A stretch of DNA of 64,000 bases, taken from Pseudomonas sp. LD120. Its GTDB lineage: Bacteria > Pseudomonadota > Gammaproteobacteria > Pseudomonadales > Pseudomonadaceae. Location: positions 1,860,001 to 1,924,000 of the forward strand of contig NZ_WVHL01000005.1 in assembly GCF_009861525.1 (NCBI RefSeq), read 5' to 3'. Positions 42,361-52,400 of the stretch are shown here, one piece after another. Position 1 is the first letter of the stretch. Every line of letters begins with the position of its first letter. The notes under the pieces are model-generated. The model had not been told where the DNA came from. It was given only the letters and a program-made list of their open reading frames with translations, and searched no databases. Made by a program: the position numbers and the translations under genes.

Positions 42361-43254
42361 ATGGCCAACGCTTTACCTGATCTGAAACTATTGCGCATCT
42401 TCGTCAGTGTGGTGCGACATCAGGGGTTCGCCAATGCCCAACACGAGCTCAACCTCTCGACCTCGGCCATCAGCACCTACATGAGCCAGTTGGAGGCTTC
42501 CCTAGGGTTGGTGCTCTGTCACCGGGGCCGTGGCGGTTTCAGTCTGACCAGCAAGGGCGAGCTGTTTCATCAGGAAACCCTGCGTCTTTTAGGCGAGCTT
42601 GAAGGCTTCGAGCAGTACGCCGCAGCCCTCAAGGGTGAGTTGCGCGGCACCCTGAATCTGGGGGTGATCGACTCCACCGTCAGTGACAAGGCCCTGCCGT
42701 TCGCCGAGGCCATTGGCGCCTATAGCCAGGAACACCCAGCGGTGCATTTGCACCTGTCGGTGATGAGCCCCCACGAGCTGCAACTGGGGGTGCAGGACAA
42801 CCGTCTGGATTTGGCCATTGGCGCCTTTTCCACGCGCATGAGCGGCCTGGTGTACATGCCGCTGTACCGCGAGCAGCACTGGCTGTATTGCAGCAACCGG
42901 CATCCGTTGTACAGCGAGCGGCGTATTCCCGAGCAGGTGATCACCCAACAGCGCATGGTGGGGCGGGGTTACTGGAGTCAGGCGGAATTGGCGCGGCACG
43001 GTTTCAAACACAGCGCGGCGACGGTGGAAAGCATGGAAGCGCAGTTGATTCTGGTGCTGTCCGGTGCCTACATCGGCTACCTGCCGGAACACTACGCCCA
43101 GGCCTGGGCCGACAAGGGTGATCTGCGGGTACTGCTGCCGGCGACCTTTGGTTATCAGGCGCCGTTCTCCATGATCATGCGCCGTGGCCGTGGTCGTGAG
43201 CCGTTGATCCAGACCTTCCGCGACCTGCTTAAGGCGCAGCTCAACCAGTCATAA
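42361..43254 (+). CDS. gpuR: LysR-family regulator, GpuR-like
   Basis: 297 residues from ATG 42361 (MANALPDLKLLRIFVSVVRHQGFANAQHELNLSTSAISTYMSQLEA, HTH at about 5-50); the longer frame from 42268 lacks an HTH-type start. Substrate-binding domain follows (GTLNLGVIDSTVSDKALPFAEAI). Divergent from the ureohydrolase gene and next to a dyad in the intergenic region; by analogy with gpuR it activates the guanidino-acid genes on sensing substrate. Confidence 0.82.
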   Translation: MANALPDLKLLRIFVSVVRHQGFANAQHELNLSTSAISTYMSQLEASLGLVLCHRGRGGFSLTSKGELFHQETLRLLGELEGFEQYAAALKGELRGTLNLGVIDSTVSDKALPFAEAIGAYSQEHPAVHLHLSVMSPHELQLGVQDNRLDLAIGAFSTRMSGLVYMPLYREQHWLYCSNRHPLYSERRIPEQVITQQRMVGRGYWSQAELARHGFKHSAATVESMEAQLILVLSGAYIGYLPEHYAQAWADKGDLRVLLPATFGYQAPFSMIMRRGRGREPLIQTFRDLLKAQLNQS

Positions 43255-43263
43255 GGAGTGCCC

Positions 43264-43863
43264 ATGTCCAGAGCGCGCTGCGGGCGTTGTCTGCGCCCCG
43301 CCGATCATTGTTTGTGCCCGCTGATCCCGGTGTTGCCCAGCCGCACCCGGGTGCTGTTGTTGCAGCATCCCAGCGAGGTCAACCACGCCTTGAACACGGC
43401 GCGCTTGGCGGCGTTGGGGTTGAGCCATGCCCAGTTGATTGTCGGTGAAGTGTTCGAAGATTTGCCGACTCTGCTCAATCGCCCGGGTTACCGGGCACGC
43501 TTGTTGTTCCCGGCGGACGATGCCCAGCCGTTGCAAGCCTATGGTGCGACGGATGAACCCATGCTGCTGGTGGTACCCGACGGCACCTGGCGCAAGGCGC
43601 GCAAATTGCTGCACCTCAATCCGCTGTTGGCCGCCTTGCCCCGGGTGACCCTGGCGGCTGCGGCGCCCTCACGCTATCGCCTGCGCAAGGCTCCCGGACC
43701 GGGTGCATTGTCGACCATCGAGGCGGTTGTCCAGGCGTTGCAGGTACTGGAAGCGCCTGCCTCCTTCGAGCCTTTGTTGCGCCCCTTCGAGGCCCTGATC
43801 GAAGGACAGATCGCCGCGATGGGCGAAGACACCTACCAACGCAACCACGGCACCAAGCCCTGA
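43264..43863 (+). CDS. tRNA-uridine aminocarboxypropyltransferase (DTW-domain)
   Basis: 199 residues from ATG 43264 with AAGGAG (43252-43257). Cysteine cluster MSRARCGRCLRPADHCLCP for zinc at the N-terminus. The DTW motif appears as VPDGTWRKARKLLHLNP, here with G in place of T within the DGTW block. Other motifs: LLLQHPSEVNHALNTARLA and the LSTIEAVVQAL block. By family (TapT/TuaA-like) it adds a 3-amino-3-carboxypropyl group to a tRNA uridine (acp3U) using S-adenosylmethionine. Follows gpuR, whose stop overlaps its ribosome site. Confidence 0.9.
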   Translation: MSRARCGRCLRPADHCLCPLIPVLPSRTRVLLLQHPSEVNHALNTARLAALGLSHAQLIVGEVFEDLPTLLNRPGYRARLLFPADDAQPLQAYGATDEPMLLVVPDGTWRKARKLLHLNPLLAALPRVTLAAAAPSRYRLRKAPGPGALSTIEAVVQALQVLEAPASFEPLLRPFEALIEGQIAAMGEDTYQRNHGTKP

Positions 43864-43871
43864 GGCCTTGC

Positions 43872-43899
43872 CTGTAGGCGCGGGACCGCCCGCGAAGGC
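43872..43899. repeat. REP-like palindrome
   Basis: CTGTAGGCGCGGG/CCCGCGAAGG with a short centre at 43872-43899 is a variant of the common fluorescent Pseudomonas REP motif (TGTAGGAGCGAGCTTGCTCGCGAAG). Lies in the convergent gap between the DTW gene and lapC. Confidence 0.6.
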
Positions 43900-43962
43900 T
43901 CAAGTCTGCAGCAAGATCAGAGGGCCTCTTCATCGGCCAGCCGGTCCCTGCGTGCGCTGCGT

Positions 43963-45318
43963 TCAGCGTTCGCGCATGGCTTCGGTACGGGCCTTGAGCA
44001 CTGGTTTGAGCAGGTAGTCGAGCACGCTCTTCTCGCCGGTAATGATGTCCACCGTGGCCACCATGCCGGGGATGATCAGCAGCGGGTGGGCGTCGCCTCC
44101 CAGGTGGTTCTTGTCGGTGCGTACCTGGATCAGGTAGAAACTGTTGCCCTTGTCGTCGGTGATGGTGTCGGCGCTGATCAGCTCCAGCTTGGCGCTCAGG
44201 CCACCGTAGATGGTGTAGTCGTAGGCGCTGAACTTGACCATGGCTTTCTGTCCGGGATGAAGGAACGCCACGTCCTGGGGCCGGACCTTGGCTTCGATCA
44301 GCAAGTTGTCCTCCATGGGCACGATCTCCACCATGTCGCTGCCGGGCTGCACCACCCCGCCGATGGTGTTGACCTTGAGTTGCTTGACCACCCCATGGAC
44401 GGGCGACACCACGGTCGTGCGCTTGACCCGGTCATCGATGGCGATGCCCGAGGCGGTGATTTTCGACAGGTCAGTGCGTTTTTCATTGAGTTCCTTGGCG
44501 GCCTCGGAGCGGAAGGTCTGTACCGATTCGTCGATTTTGCTCTTGATCTCGTTGATCGCCGATTCGGCCCGTGGAATGGCCAGCGTGGTGGCATTCAGCG
44601 AACCGCGGATTTCCACGGCGCTGCGCTTGAGCCGCAGGATCTCCACCGGTGACACTGCACCAGTGCTCACCAGCGGCGTCGACATGTTCATCTCTTGATT
44701 GAGCAGCGCCAGGCTGGAGCTGTATTGCCCCTGCTTGGAGCGAAACTCCGCTAACTCCTGAGTCTTCTGGCGCAGCTGTTCGGTGAGAGTGCGTTGTTCA
44801 CTGGCCAGTTGTCGTTGGCGCTGTTCGTACAGCGAGCGTTCATCCTCCGCCACTTGCGGCGCCTTGTTGACCACTTCGGCAGAGGGTATGAACGGCGTGC
44901 CCTCGGCCTCGGCGGACAGACGTTCGACCTGGGCCATCAGGGCAAAGCGATCGGCTTCGCTTTCACCCTTGTTCGAACGGTAGCGGGTGTCGTCCAGGCG
45001 CAGCAGGGTCTGGCCCTTGTCCACCATTTGCCCTTCGCGGACGAAAATTTCGGTGACGATGCCGCCTTCCAGGTTCTGGATCACCTGGATCTTGCTCGAG
45101 GGAATGGCCTTGCCTTCGCCCATGGTGACTTCCTGAAGCACGGCAAACTTGGCCCAGACCAGGGCGCTGATGATCAGGGCGGCGGCAATCCACACCGTTA
45201 GTCGCGAGCCGCGTGGCGAATCCTGCAACGAAGCGCCGGCGGTTTCCGGCATGAACTCGCTTTCCGCGCTTTTGCGCCAACTGCCCAGATAACCCCGCAA
45301 TGTCGATGGCGTAGGCAT
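43963..45318 (-). CDS. lapC: Type I secretion adaptor LapC (HlyD family)
   Basis: 451 residues from ATG 45318 (AGGAG 8 bases upstream; the GTG at 45327 is not used). Single membrane segment VWIAAALIISALVWAKFAVLQE near residue 50, then the HlyD/AprE periplasmic scaffold: GEGKAIPSSKIQVIQNLEGGIVTEIFVREGQMV (biotinyl-lipoyl type), a long coiled-coil (RQRQLASEQRTLTEQLRQKTQELAEFRSK), and VSPVHGVVKQLKVNTIGGVVQPGSDMVEIVP. Membrane-fusion protein linking the LapB ATPase to the LapE outer-membrane channel for adhesin export. Last gene of lapEBC. Confidence 0.93.
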   Translation of the reverse strand: MPTPSTLRGYLGSWRKSAESEFMPETAGASLQDSPRGSRLTVWIAAALIISALVWAKFAVLQEVTMGEGKAIPSSKIQVIQNLEGGIVTEIFVREGQMVDKGQTLLRLDDTRYRSNKGESEADRFALMAQVERLSAEAEGTPFIPSAEVVNKAPQVAEDERSLYEQRQRQLASEQRTLTEQLRQKTQELAEFRSKQGQYSSSLALLNQEMNMSTPLVSTGAVSPVEILRLKRSAVEIRGSLNATTLAIPRAESAINEIKSKIDESVQTFRSEAAKELNEKRTDLSKITASGIAIDDRVKRTTVVSPVHGVVKQLKVNTIGGVVQPGSDMVEIVPMEDNLLIEAKVRPQDVAFLHPGQKAMVKFSAYDYTIYGGLSAKLELISADTITDDKGNSFYLIQVRTDKNHLGGDAHPLLIIPGMVATVDIITGEKSVLDYLLKPVLKARTEAMRER

Positions 45319-45329
45319 GTTCAGCACTC

Positions 45330-47489
45330 CTAGACAGCCGCAGAGCCGACGCGGCCCTTGCGCAGTGCATCGATAACCGCGTCTTTGGGTCCATCGGCGA
45401 CGATTCTTCCTTCTTCCAGCACCACCAGGCGATCCACCAGGCTGAGCATCGAGGTGCGGTGAGTCACCAACAACAGCGTCTTGCCCTGAACCTTGGCGTG
45501 CAGGCGTTGGCGCAGGGTGTCCTCGCTGCTGTTGTCCATGGCGCTGGTGGGTTCGTCCAGCAGCAGGATCGGTGGGTCGAGCAGCAGTGCCCGGGCCAGC
45601 AGAACCGCCTGACGCTGGCCTCCCGAGAGCAGTTGCCCGCGTTCGCCCACTGGCCGGTCGAAGCCTTGGGGGTGCTGGCGGGCCAGCTCGGTGACAGCGG
45701 TCAGTTCGGCGACTTCAAGCATCCGCGAATCGCTGATGTAGCGCGCGCCCAGGGTCAGGTTGTCGCGCAAGCTACCGGCCAGCAGTGGCAGGTCATGGGC
45801 GACGTAGCCGATCTGCTGGCGCAGGTCGGCCACGTCCAGTTGTCGCAGGTCCAGCCCGTCCAGCAGCAACTGGCCTTCGTGCGGTGTCAGAAAGCCCATC
45901 ACCAGGCGGGCCAGGGTGCTTTTCCCCGACCCGCTGCGACCGATGATGCCCACCCGCTCACCGGGTTTGAGGCTGAAGCTGACGTTGTTCAGGGCAGGGC
46001 TACTTTGCCCGGGGTAGCTAAAGCTCACACGGCTGATGTCCAGGGCACCACGCAGTTGGGTGCGCTCCAGAGGCCGTTGGCGGGCGTCGCGCTCCTGGGG
46101 CAGGGCCATCAGCGCGTCGGTGCTGCGCATGGTCAGTTGTGCTTGCTGATAACGGGTGATCAGCCCAGCGATTTGCCCCAGCGGTGCCAGTACCCGGCTG
46201 CCGAGCATGTAGGTGGCCACCAGTGCGCCCACGCTGAGGTTGCCGGCGATGATGCTGTAAACCCCGGCGACGATGGTGGCCATGCCCGACATTTGCTGGA
46301 TGAACAAGGTGCCGTTGGTGGCCAGCGCCGAGAGGTTGCGGGCGTGACTGTCGAGGCGGGTCAGGGCGCCGTGGGTGCTTTCCCACTTGTGTTGGCGCTC
46401 GCTCTCGGCGCTGCAGGCCTTGAGGGTTTCCAGGCCTCCAAGGGTTTCGATCAAAAGGGCCTGGCGTTCAGCGCCCAGGGCCAGGCTTTTTTGCACGGTG
46501 TCCCGCAGGCGTGTCTGAATCAGCATTGCGAAGATGATGGTGATGGGGAACGCCAGCACCGGGATGACCACCAGCCAGCCGCCAAGGAGGCCGATGACCA
46601 CCAGCATCAGCAGGGCGAAGGGCAGGTCGATCAGGCTGGTCAGGGTCACGGCCGTGAGAAATTCCCGCAGGCCCTGGAAGTCATGAATGCTTTGGGCAAA
46701 GCCGCCAATGGTGGCCGGACGGGCTTTCATGTCCATCCCGGTGATGCGTTCGAACAGGGTGGCGGAAAGGATCACATCGGTCTTTTTTCCGGCCTGATCC
46801 AAAAGATGTGCCCGCACCACTCGCAGCACCAGCTCGAAGCCGGTGCCGATCAGCAGTCCCAGGGCCAGAACCCAGAGGGTCGAGGTTGCCTGGTTGGGTA
46901 CCACGCGGTCGTAGGTCTGCATCACGAATAGCGGCACCATCAGGCCCAGCAGGTTGATCAGCAAACTGGCGAGAATGGCGTCGCTGTACAGCCAGCGGGA
47001 AAGTTTCAAGGTGTCGCGAAACCAGGCGTTCACCCGTGGTACGAGGGGGCTGCGCAGGTCTTCCAGGTCATGCCGGGGGCGGGCGAACAGCGCTTGGCCG
47101 CTGTATTCATCCTCCAGCTCTTTACGGCTGACCCATTGTTCACCTCCTTCAGCTTCGCTGGGCAGGATCAGCGCCCGGTCGTCTTCGCCCCAACGCCGCA
47201 GCACCGCGCAGCGCCCGCCGCGCAGAATCAATAGCACTGGCAGGTTGAGGGCGGATATCGCCCCCAACTGCCGACGCAGCAGGCGGGCCTGGAGGCTGGC
47301 CCGGGCCGCGGCACGGGGCAGCAGGTCGAGGCTCAGGCGTTGTCTGTCCAGCGGCAGGCCGGCGCTCAGGCTGCCGCGGCTGACGTTGCAGTCGTGGAGC
47401 CTGCACAGGATGAGCAATCCGTCCAACAGCGGGTCATCAAAGCTGGCACGAGGATCGGCGTGCACGCTACCGGTTTCGAGGCTGGTCAA
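45330..47489 (-). CDS. lapB: Type I secretion ABC transporter LapB
   Basis: 719 residues from TTG 47489 (GGAGG upstream with a 7-base gap). N-terminal C39-peptidase-like domain lacking a visible catalytic cysteine (SRGSLSAGLPLDRQRLSLDLLPRAAARASLQARLL), as in LapB; about six membrane helices; nucleotide-binding domain with GRSGSGKST, LLSGGQRQAVLLARAL (signature) and PILLLDEPTSAMD (Walker B). It energises export of the large adhesin whose gene is divergent. The start 18 bases from lapE's stop suggests an operon. Confidence 0.94.
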   Translation of the reverse strand: MTSLETGSVHADPRASFDDPLLDGLLILCRLHDCNVSRGSLSAGLPLDRQRLSLDLLPRAAARASLQARLLRRQLGAISALNLPVLLILRGGRCAVLRRWGEDDRALILPSEAEGGEQWVSRKELEDEYSGQALFARPRHDLEDLRSPLVPRVNAWFRDTLKLSRWLYSDAILASLLINLLGLMVPLFVMQTYDRVVPNQATSTLWVLALGLLIGTGFELVLRVVRAHLLDQAGKKTDVILSATLFERITGMDMKARPATIGGFAQSIHDFQGLREFLTAVTLTSLIDLPFALLMLVVIGLLGGWLVVIPVLAFPITIIFAMLIQTRLRDTVQKSLALGAERQALLIETLGGLETLKACSAESERQHKWESTHGALTRLDSHARNLSALATNGTLFIQQMSGMATIVAGVYSIIAGNLSVGALVATYMLGSRVLAPLGQIAGLITRYQQAQLTMRSTDALMALPQERDARQRPLERTQLRGALDISRVSFSYPGQSSPALNNVSFSLKPGERVGIIGRSGSGKSTLARLVMGFLTPHEGQLLLDGLDLRQLDVADLRQQIGYVAHDLPLLAGSLRDNLTLGARYISDSRMLEVAELTAVTELARQHPQGFDRPVGERGQLLSGGQRQAVLLARALLLDPPILLLDEPTSAMDNSSEDTLRQRLHAKVQGKTLLLVTHRTSMLSLVDRLVVLEEGRIVADGPKDAVIDALRKGRVGSAAV

Positions 47490-47507
47490 ATTGAGTCCTC
47501 CACGGGA

Positions 47508-48884
47508 CTACTTCATGTCTGGCAGGCGCGCCTCGCTTTTCACTTCGCTTTGAGCAATGGCTTCGGCGGGCACTATCACTTTTTCCTTGCTCAGCAGTTC
47601 GCCCATGTTGGCCAGTACCCGGTACATGGAGAACTCTTCGGTGTAGCGCACTTCGGTGTAGCGACGGTTGGCGTTGTACAGCTCGTTCTCGCTGTCCAGC
47701 ACATCGAGCAGGGTGCGCTGACCGAGGCCGAACTGGTCTTGGTAGGCCGCCCGAACCCGGGTGGTGGTTTCGGCATATTCCCGAGCGGTGGGGGTTTGTT
47801 TCTTGGCGTTGAGCATGGCGTTCCAGGCCAGGGTGATGTTTTCGTTGAGCATGCGCAGGGCGTTGTTGCGGATATCCATGGCCTGGTTGATTTTGTGCGC
47901 GTCGGATTGCAGGCGGGCTTTGTCGCTGCCGCCGCGAAACAGGTTGTAGTTCATGACCACACCGACCCGCCATTCGTTGTCATGGCCAAGGTCACCGCGC
48001 ACATTGTCGTTGGCGTTGACCGCGGCTTCGGCATCGAAGCGTGGATAGAACGGCGACTTGGCCACCTCATACTGGCTCTCTGCCGCCTGAATGTCGGCCT
48101 GAGCGGACTTCAGGTAGGGGTTGTTCTGCAGCATGCTCAACTTGGCGTCAGTGAGGTTTTCCGGTACTTCGCCGCGGATCGAGGGCAGGCTTTCCAGCTC
48201 ATCTGGCATGCGACCCACTGCGCTGTAGAAGTTGGCTTCGGCATCGGCCAGGTCGACCTGGGCAGTGTCGTAGTTGTTCTCCGCCAGCGCGCGCCGCGCC
48301 CTGGACTGGTCGAGGTCGGCGGTGCTGCCGACGCCCTGCTGGCTGCGCAGGCCGATCTGATCGTTGACCCGCAGGTGGGCCTGCAGGTTGTTCTTGGCCA
48401 GGGTCACCAGTTCGCGCCGCTTGAGCACTTCCAGGTACACCTCAATGGTGCGCAAGGCCAGGCTTTCGGCGGTACCACGGGTGTAGTAGGCGCGGGAGTT
48501 GACCACCGACTGGGTGCGCCCGACTTCGTTGGCAGTATTGAAGCCGTCAAACAGCATCTGCCGCAGGCGCAACTCCGACTGGGTGTAGTTCAGGGTTTCG
48601 GTGTTGTGGTTACCGGTGCCGCGGGTCACGCCATAACCACGGGTGGTGGTGTTGTCGCTGTAGCCGCGGCCGTAGCCCGCGTTCAGGTCTAGGCTCGGAT
48701 AGAACCCCCCCTTGGCCACTTTCACGTCCTCATCCGCCGACAGGCGGTTGTTTTGGCTGGCGCGCAGTTCTGGGTGGTTGTCCAGAGTGCTCTGGATCGC
48801 TTCGGTTAACGACATGGCTTGAGCCGGGTTGGCACAAAGTGTGGCCAATAAAACCGCGCTGCTGAGAGGGGTGAAAACGCGCAT
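47508..48884 (-). CDS. lapE: Outer-membrane channel LapE (TolC family)
   Basis: 458 residues from ATG 48884 (GGGAGAG upstream). Signal peptide MRVFTPLSSAVLLATLCANPAQAMS, then the TolC-type repeat LTEAIQSTLDNHPELRASQ and the helical barrel structure with AYQDQFGLGQRTLLDVLDSENELYNANR (TolC family signature) near the C-terminus. It forms the outer-membrane conduit of the LapBCE exporter. First gene of the operon; a FleQ-like box lies 38 bases upstream. Confidence 0.93.
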   Translation of the reverse strand: MRVFTPLSSAVLLATLCANPAQAMSLTEAIQSTLDNHPELRASQNNRLSADEDVKVAKGGFYPSLDLNAGYGRGYSDNTTTRGYGVTRGTGNHNTETLNYTQSELRLRQMLFDGFNTANEVGRTQSVVNSRAYYTRGTAESLALRTIEVYLEVLKRRELVTLAKNNLQAHLRVNDQIGLRSQQGVGSTADLDQSRARRALAENNYDTAQVDLADAEANFYSAVGRMPDELESLPSIRGEVPENLTDAKLSMLQNNPYLKSAQADIQAAESQYEVAKSPFYPRFDAEAAVNANDNVRGDLGHDNEWRVGVVMNYNLFRGGSDKARLQSDAHKINQAMDIRNNALRMLNENITLAWNAMLNAKKQTPTAREYAETTTRVRAAYQDQFGLGQRTLLDVLDSENELYNANRRYTEVRYTEEFSMYRVLANMGELLSKEKVIVPAEAIAQSEVKSEARLPDMK

Positions 48885-48921
48885 GGGGTGTCTCTCCCTG
48901 ATCCAGTGAAACAATGTTTTC

Positions 48922-48935
48922 GTCAAAAAAATGAC
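48922..48935. promoter_or_regulatory. Candidate FleQ-binding box upstream of lapE
   Basis: GTCAAAAAAATGAC, an inverted repeat close to the FleQ consensus GTCANTAAATTGAC (two differences). Positioned 38 bases before the lapE start and about 520 bases from the adhesin start. FleQ regulates lap genes in P. putida and P. fluorescens by c-di-GMP in established work, so the site is plausible; binding here is inferred. Confidence 0.55.
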
Positions 48936-49458
48936 TAAAAATTTGAAATTTAGCCGTCTCATCTTGTTTACAACAGAGCTAAGAACATTCAGAAGAATAG
49001 CTAAGAAAAAAAACTCATAAGTTTTATGCCAAAAAAAACTTATGCATGTTCGTCAAAGCAATACATTGTTCGAAGCGAAAGCCCGGGTTCTTCAGGCATT
49101 GCATTAGTTCCTGAAGGTTCTGGGGACGTTTATATTTCAGGTAGTTCAGGGCGGGGAAGTGGTTGCAAGGAAGGGTGCGTGGATCAGGCTGAAGTGACAT
49201 TTTTTTGTCGACTTATTTTTGACCTGTTTTGCGCACCGCAGTCGTTGAGTGGTTCCAGGCCTGGAGCGTGCAGTTTTTTCAGGAGCTGGTGGTCTCGCCA
49301 TCCGATTGCGTGCAAAGGAAGGCCAGACGTCGAGGCTGGCATGCTTCGTCAAGAGGGCGGAGTCGGCGGCCGCAGCGTCTGTTCAACCATGGGTTAACAC
49401 CGTCAGCACTGCCGCAAGCAAGCGGATGCCGATTGTTCTCGGCATTGGAGGAGTGCAC
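48936..49458. promoter_or_regulatory. AT-rich intergenic region before the RTX adhesin
   Basis: 523 bases without a gene between the FleQ-like box and the adhesin start. It contains a perfect 10-bp inverted repeat CATAAGTTTT (49016-49025) / AAAACTTATG (49035-49044), which could be an operator or an RNA hairpin. The first about 150 bases are strongly AT-rich against the high GC around it. Ribosome site GGAGGAG (49447-49453) precedes the adhesin ATG. No other open frame is convincing. Confidence 0.5.
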
Positions 49459-52400
49459 ATGGCAACGTTAATCGGCATCGTGACCCAGGTGATCGGCCAA
49501 GCTTATGCAGTGGCTGCCAATGGGGCCCGACGAGCTCTGGTGGAAGGTGATCGGCTGTTTGTCGGCGAGCAACTGGTGACCGGAGCCGAAGGCGCGGTGG
49601 CGGTTCGCTTGCAAAACGGTCAGGAACTGACCATGGGCCGCGATAGCAGTCAGCAACTGACGGCGCAATTGCTGGATCATCAGGCCTCCCATGTTGATAC
49701 CCCGCAAGTGCTGACCCCCAGCGAAGCGCAGTTAAGCGATGTCGAGCAACTGCAAAAAGCCATTGCCGCCGGCGATGACCCGACCCAAAGCGCTGAAGCG
49801 ACTGCCGCGGGCCCTACCGGCACTGGCGGCGCTCCGGGTGGCCTGGGTGGCGGGCACAGCTTCGTTTTGCTCACTGAGGTGGGGGGGCGTGTCGATCCGG
49901 TCATTGGTTTTCCAACTGCCGGTTTTAACGGAATTCCCGAGTTCATCCCTGAACGCCTGGATGGCCTGTTGCCTCTTAATGGCGCAGGACCTGATAACCC
50001 GGTGAGCTTGAGTGGACTTTCAGTGGACGGTGGTGAACTGACCGTCAACGAGGCCAATCTGGAACTGGGGTCGGCGAGCAATCCCTTGGCGCTGATCCAG
50101 AATGGCACTTTCGGCGTTTCGGCCCCGGACGGCCTGGCCAGCCTGAATGTCGGCGGAATCAGTGTGGTCAGCGCCGGGGTCGCGACAGCGTTCCCGCAGT
50201 CCATCGTCACCGGCCTGGGTAATACCCTGACCATTACGGGCTACAACGCGGCTACCGGCGTGGTCAGTTACAGCTACACCCTCAATGGCAATGATCCACA
50301 CTCGGCGGGCGATGGAGTCAACAGCCTGAGCGAGCAATTTAGTGTCATCGCCAGCGACAGCAACGGCGATTCGGCGAGTGGCACTCTGGACGTCAATATC
50401 ATCGACGATGTGCCCACAGCCGTTAATGACAGCAACGCCGACACCGCCTCTGAAAGCCAATTGACCCTGACGGGCAATGTGCTGACCAACGATGTGCAAG
50501 GCGCCGATCGGGTGGCTTCCGGCCCCGTCACCGCCGGCACTTTCACCGGCACCTACGGCACCCTGGTACTGGCGGCGGATGGCAGTTATACCTACACCAT
50601 GCATCCGACCGATCCGGCCTTCTTGGCACTCAAGGGCGGCGGCGACGGTAGTGAAACTTTCGCCTACACCATTACCGACTCGGACGGCGACACCAGCACC
50701 GCCAATCTGGTGCTGCAGGTGCACAACAACGACGATCCGGTGCTGCTGCGCGGTCTGGATATCGAGGGCGGCGAGCTGAATGTCTATGAGAAGAACCTGA
50801 GCGCCGGCAGCAGTCCGGATGCCAGCGTTCTGACTCAAAGCGGCACGTTTACCGTTACGGCGCTGGACGGCCTGAAAAACCTCAGTGTTGCCGGTATTGC
50901 CGTGGTCAGTGATGGCAGTGCCAGCACCTTCCCGCAGTCGATGACCACTGCTCTGGGCAACACCCTGAGCATCACCGGCTATAACGCCAGCACCGGTGAG
51001 GTCAGCTACAGCTACACCCTCAATGGCAACGATGGGCATCCGACCGCCAACGGCGCCAACAATTTGAGCGAGCAGTTCAGCGTCGTGGCTACCGATGTGG
51101 ACGGCAGCAGCGCCACGGGCTCGCTGGACGTCAACGTGGTGGACGATGTGCCCACAGCGGTCAACGACAGCAACGCCGACACCGCCTCTGAAAGCCAATT
51201 GACCCTGACGGGCAATGTGCTGACCAACGACACCCAAGGGGCGGACCGAGTGCCAAGTGGTCCGGTTACCGCCGGTACCTTCACCGGCACCTACGGCACC
51301 CTGGTACTGGCGGCGGACGGCAGTTATACCTACACCGTGCATCCGACCGATCCGGCCTTCTTGGCACTCAAGGGCGGCGGCGACGGTAGTGAGACTTTCG
51401 CCTACACCATTACCGACTCGGACGGCGATACCAGCACCGCCAATCTGGTGCTGCAGGTGCACAACAACGACGATCCGGTGACCTTGAACGGCCTGGATGT
51501 GAACGGTGGCGAGCTCACCGTCTACGAAAAAAATCTCGGCACCGGCAGCAACCCAGACGCACCAGCGCTGACCCAAAGCGGCACGTTCACGGTTACCGCT
51601 GTGGACGGTCTGCAGACCCTGACGGTGGGGGGCATCAATGTGGTTGCAGGTGGCGTGGCGGCGGGGTTCCCGCAGACCGCCACCACTGCTCTGGGCAACA
51701 CCCTGAGCATCACCGGCTATAACGCCAGCACCGGTGAGGTCAGCTACAGCTACACCCTCAATGGCAACGATGGGCATCCGACCGCCAACGGCGCCAACAA
51801 TTTGAGCGAGCAGTTCAGCGTCGTGGCTACCGATGTGGACGGCAGCAGCGCCACGGGCTCGCTGGACGTCAACGTGGTGGACGATGTGCCCACAGCGGTC
51901 AACGACAGCAACGCCGACACCGCCTCTGAAAGCCAATTGACCTTGACGGGCAATGTGCTGACCAACGATGTGCAAGGCGCCGATCGGGTGGCTTCCGGCC
52001 CCGTTACCGCCGGCACTTTCACCGGCACCTACGGCACCCTGGTACTGGCGGCGGATGGCAGTTATACCTACACCGTGCATCCGACCGATCCGGCCTTCTT
52101 GGCACTCAAGGGCGGCGGCGACGGTAGTGAAACTTTCGCCTACACCATTACCGACTCGGACGGCGATACCAGCACCGCTAACCTGGTGCTGCAGGTGCAC
52201 AACAACGACGATCCGGTGACCTTGAACGGCCTGGATGTGAACGGTGGCGAGCTCACCGTCTACGAAAAAAATCTCGGCACCGGCAGCAACCCAGACGCAC
52301 CAGCGCTGACCCAAAGCGGCACGTTCACGGTCACCGCTGTGGACGGTCTGCAGACCTTGAGTGTTGGCGGTATTGCCGTGGTCAGCGGTGGCGTGGCGGC

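Noticed and set aside
45459..48692. Long plus-strand frames opposite lapB and lapE
   Set aside because: Low-complexity Gln/His-rich shadows; the minus-strand frames carry ABC and TolC motifs.
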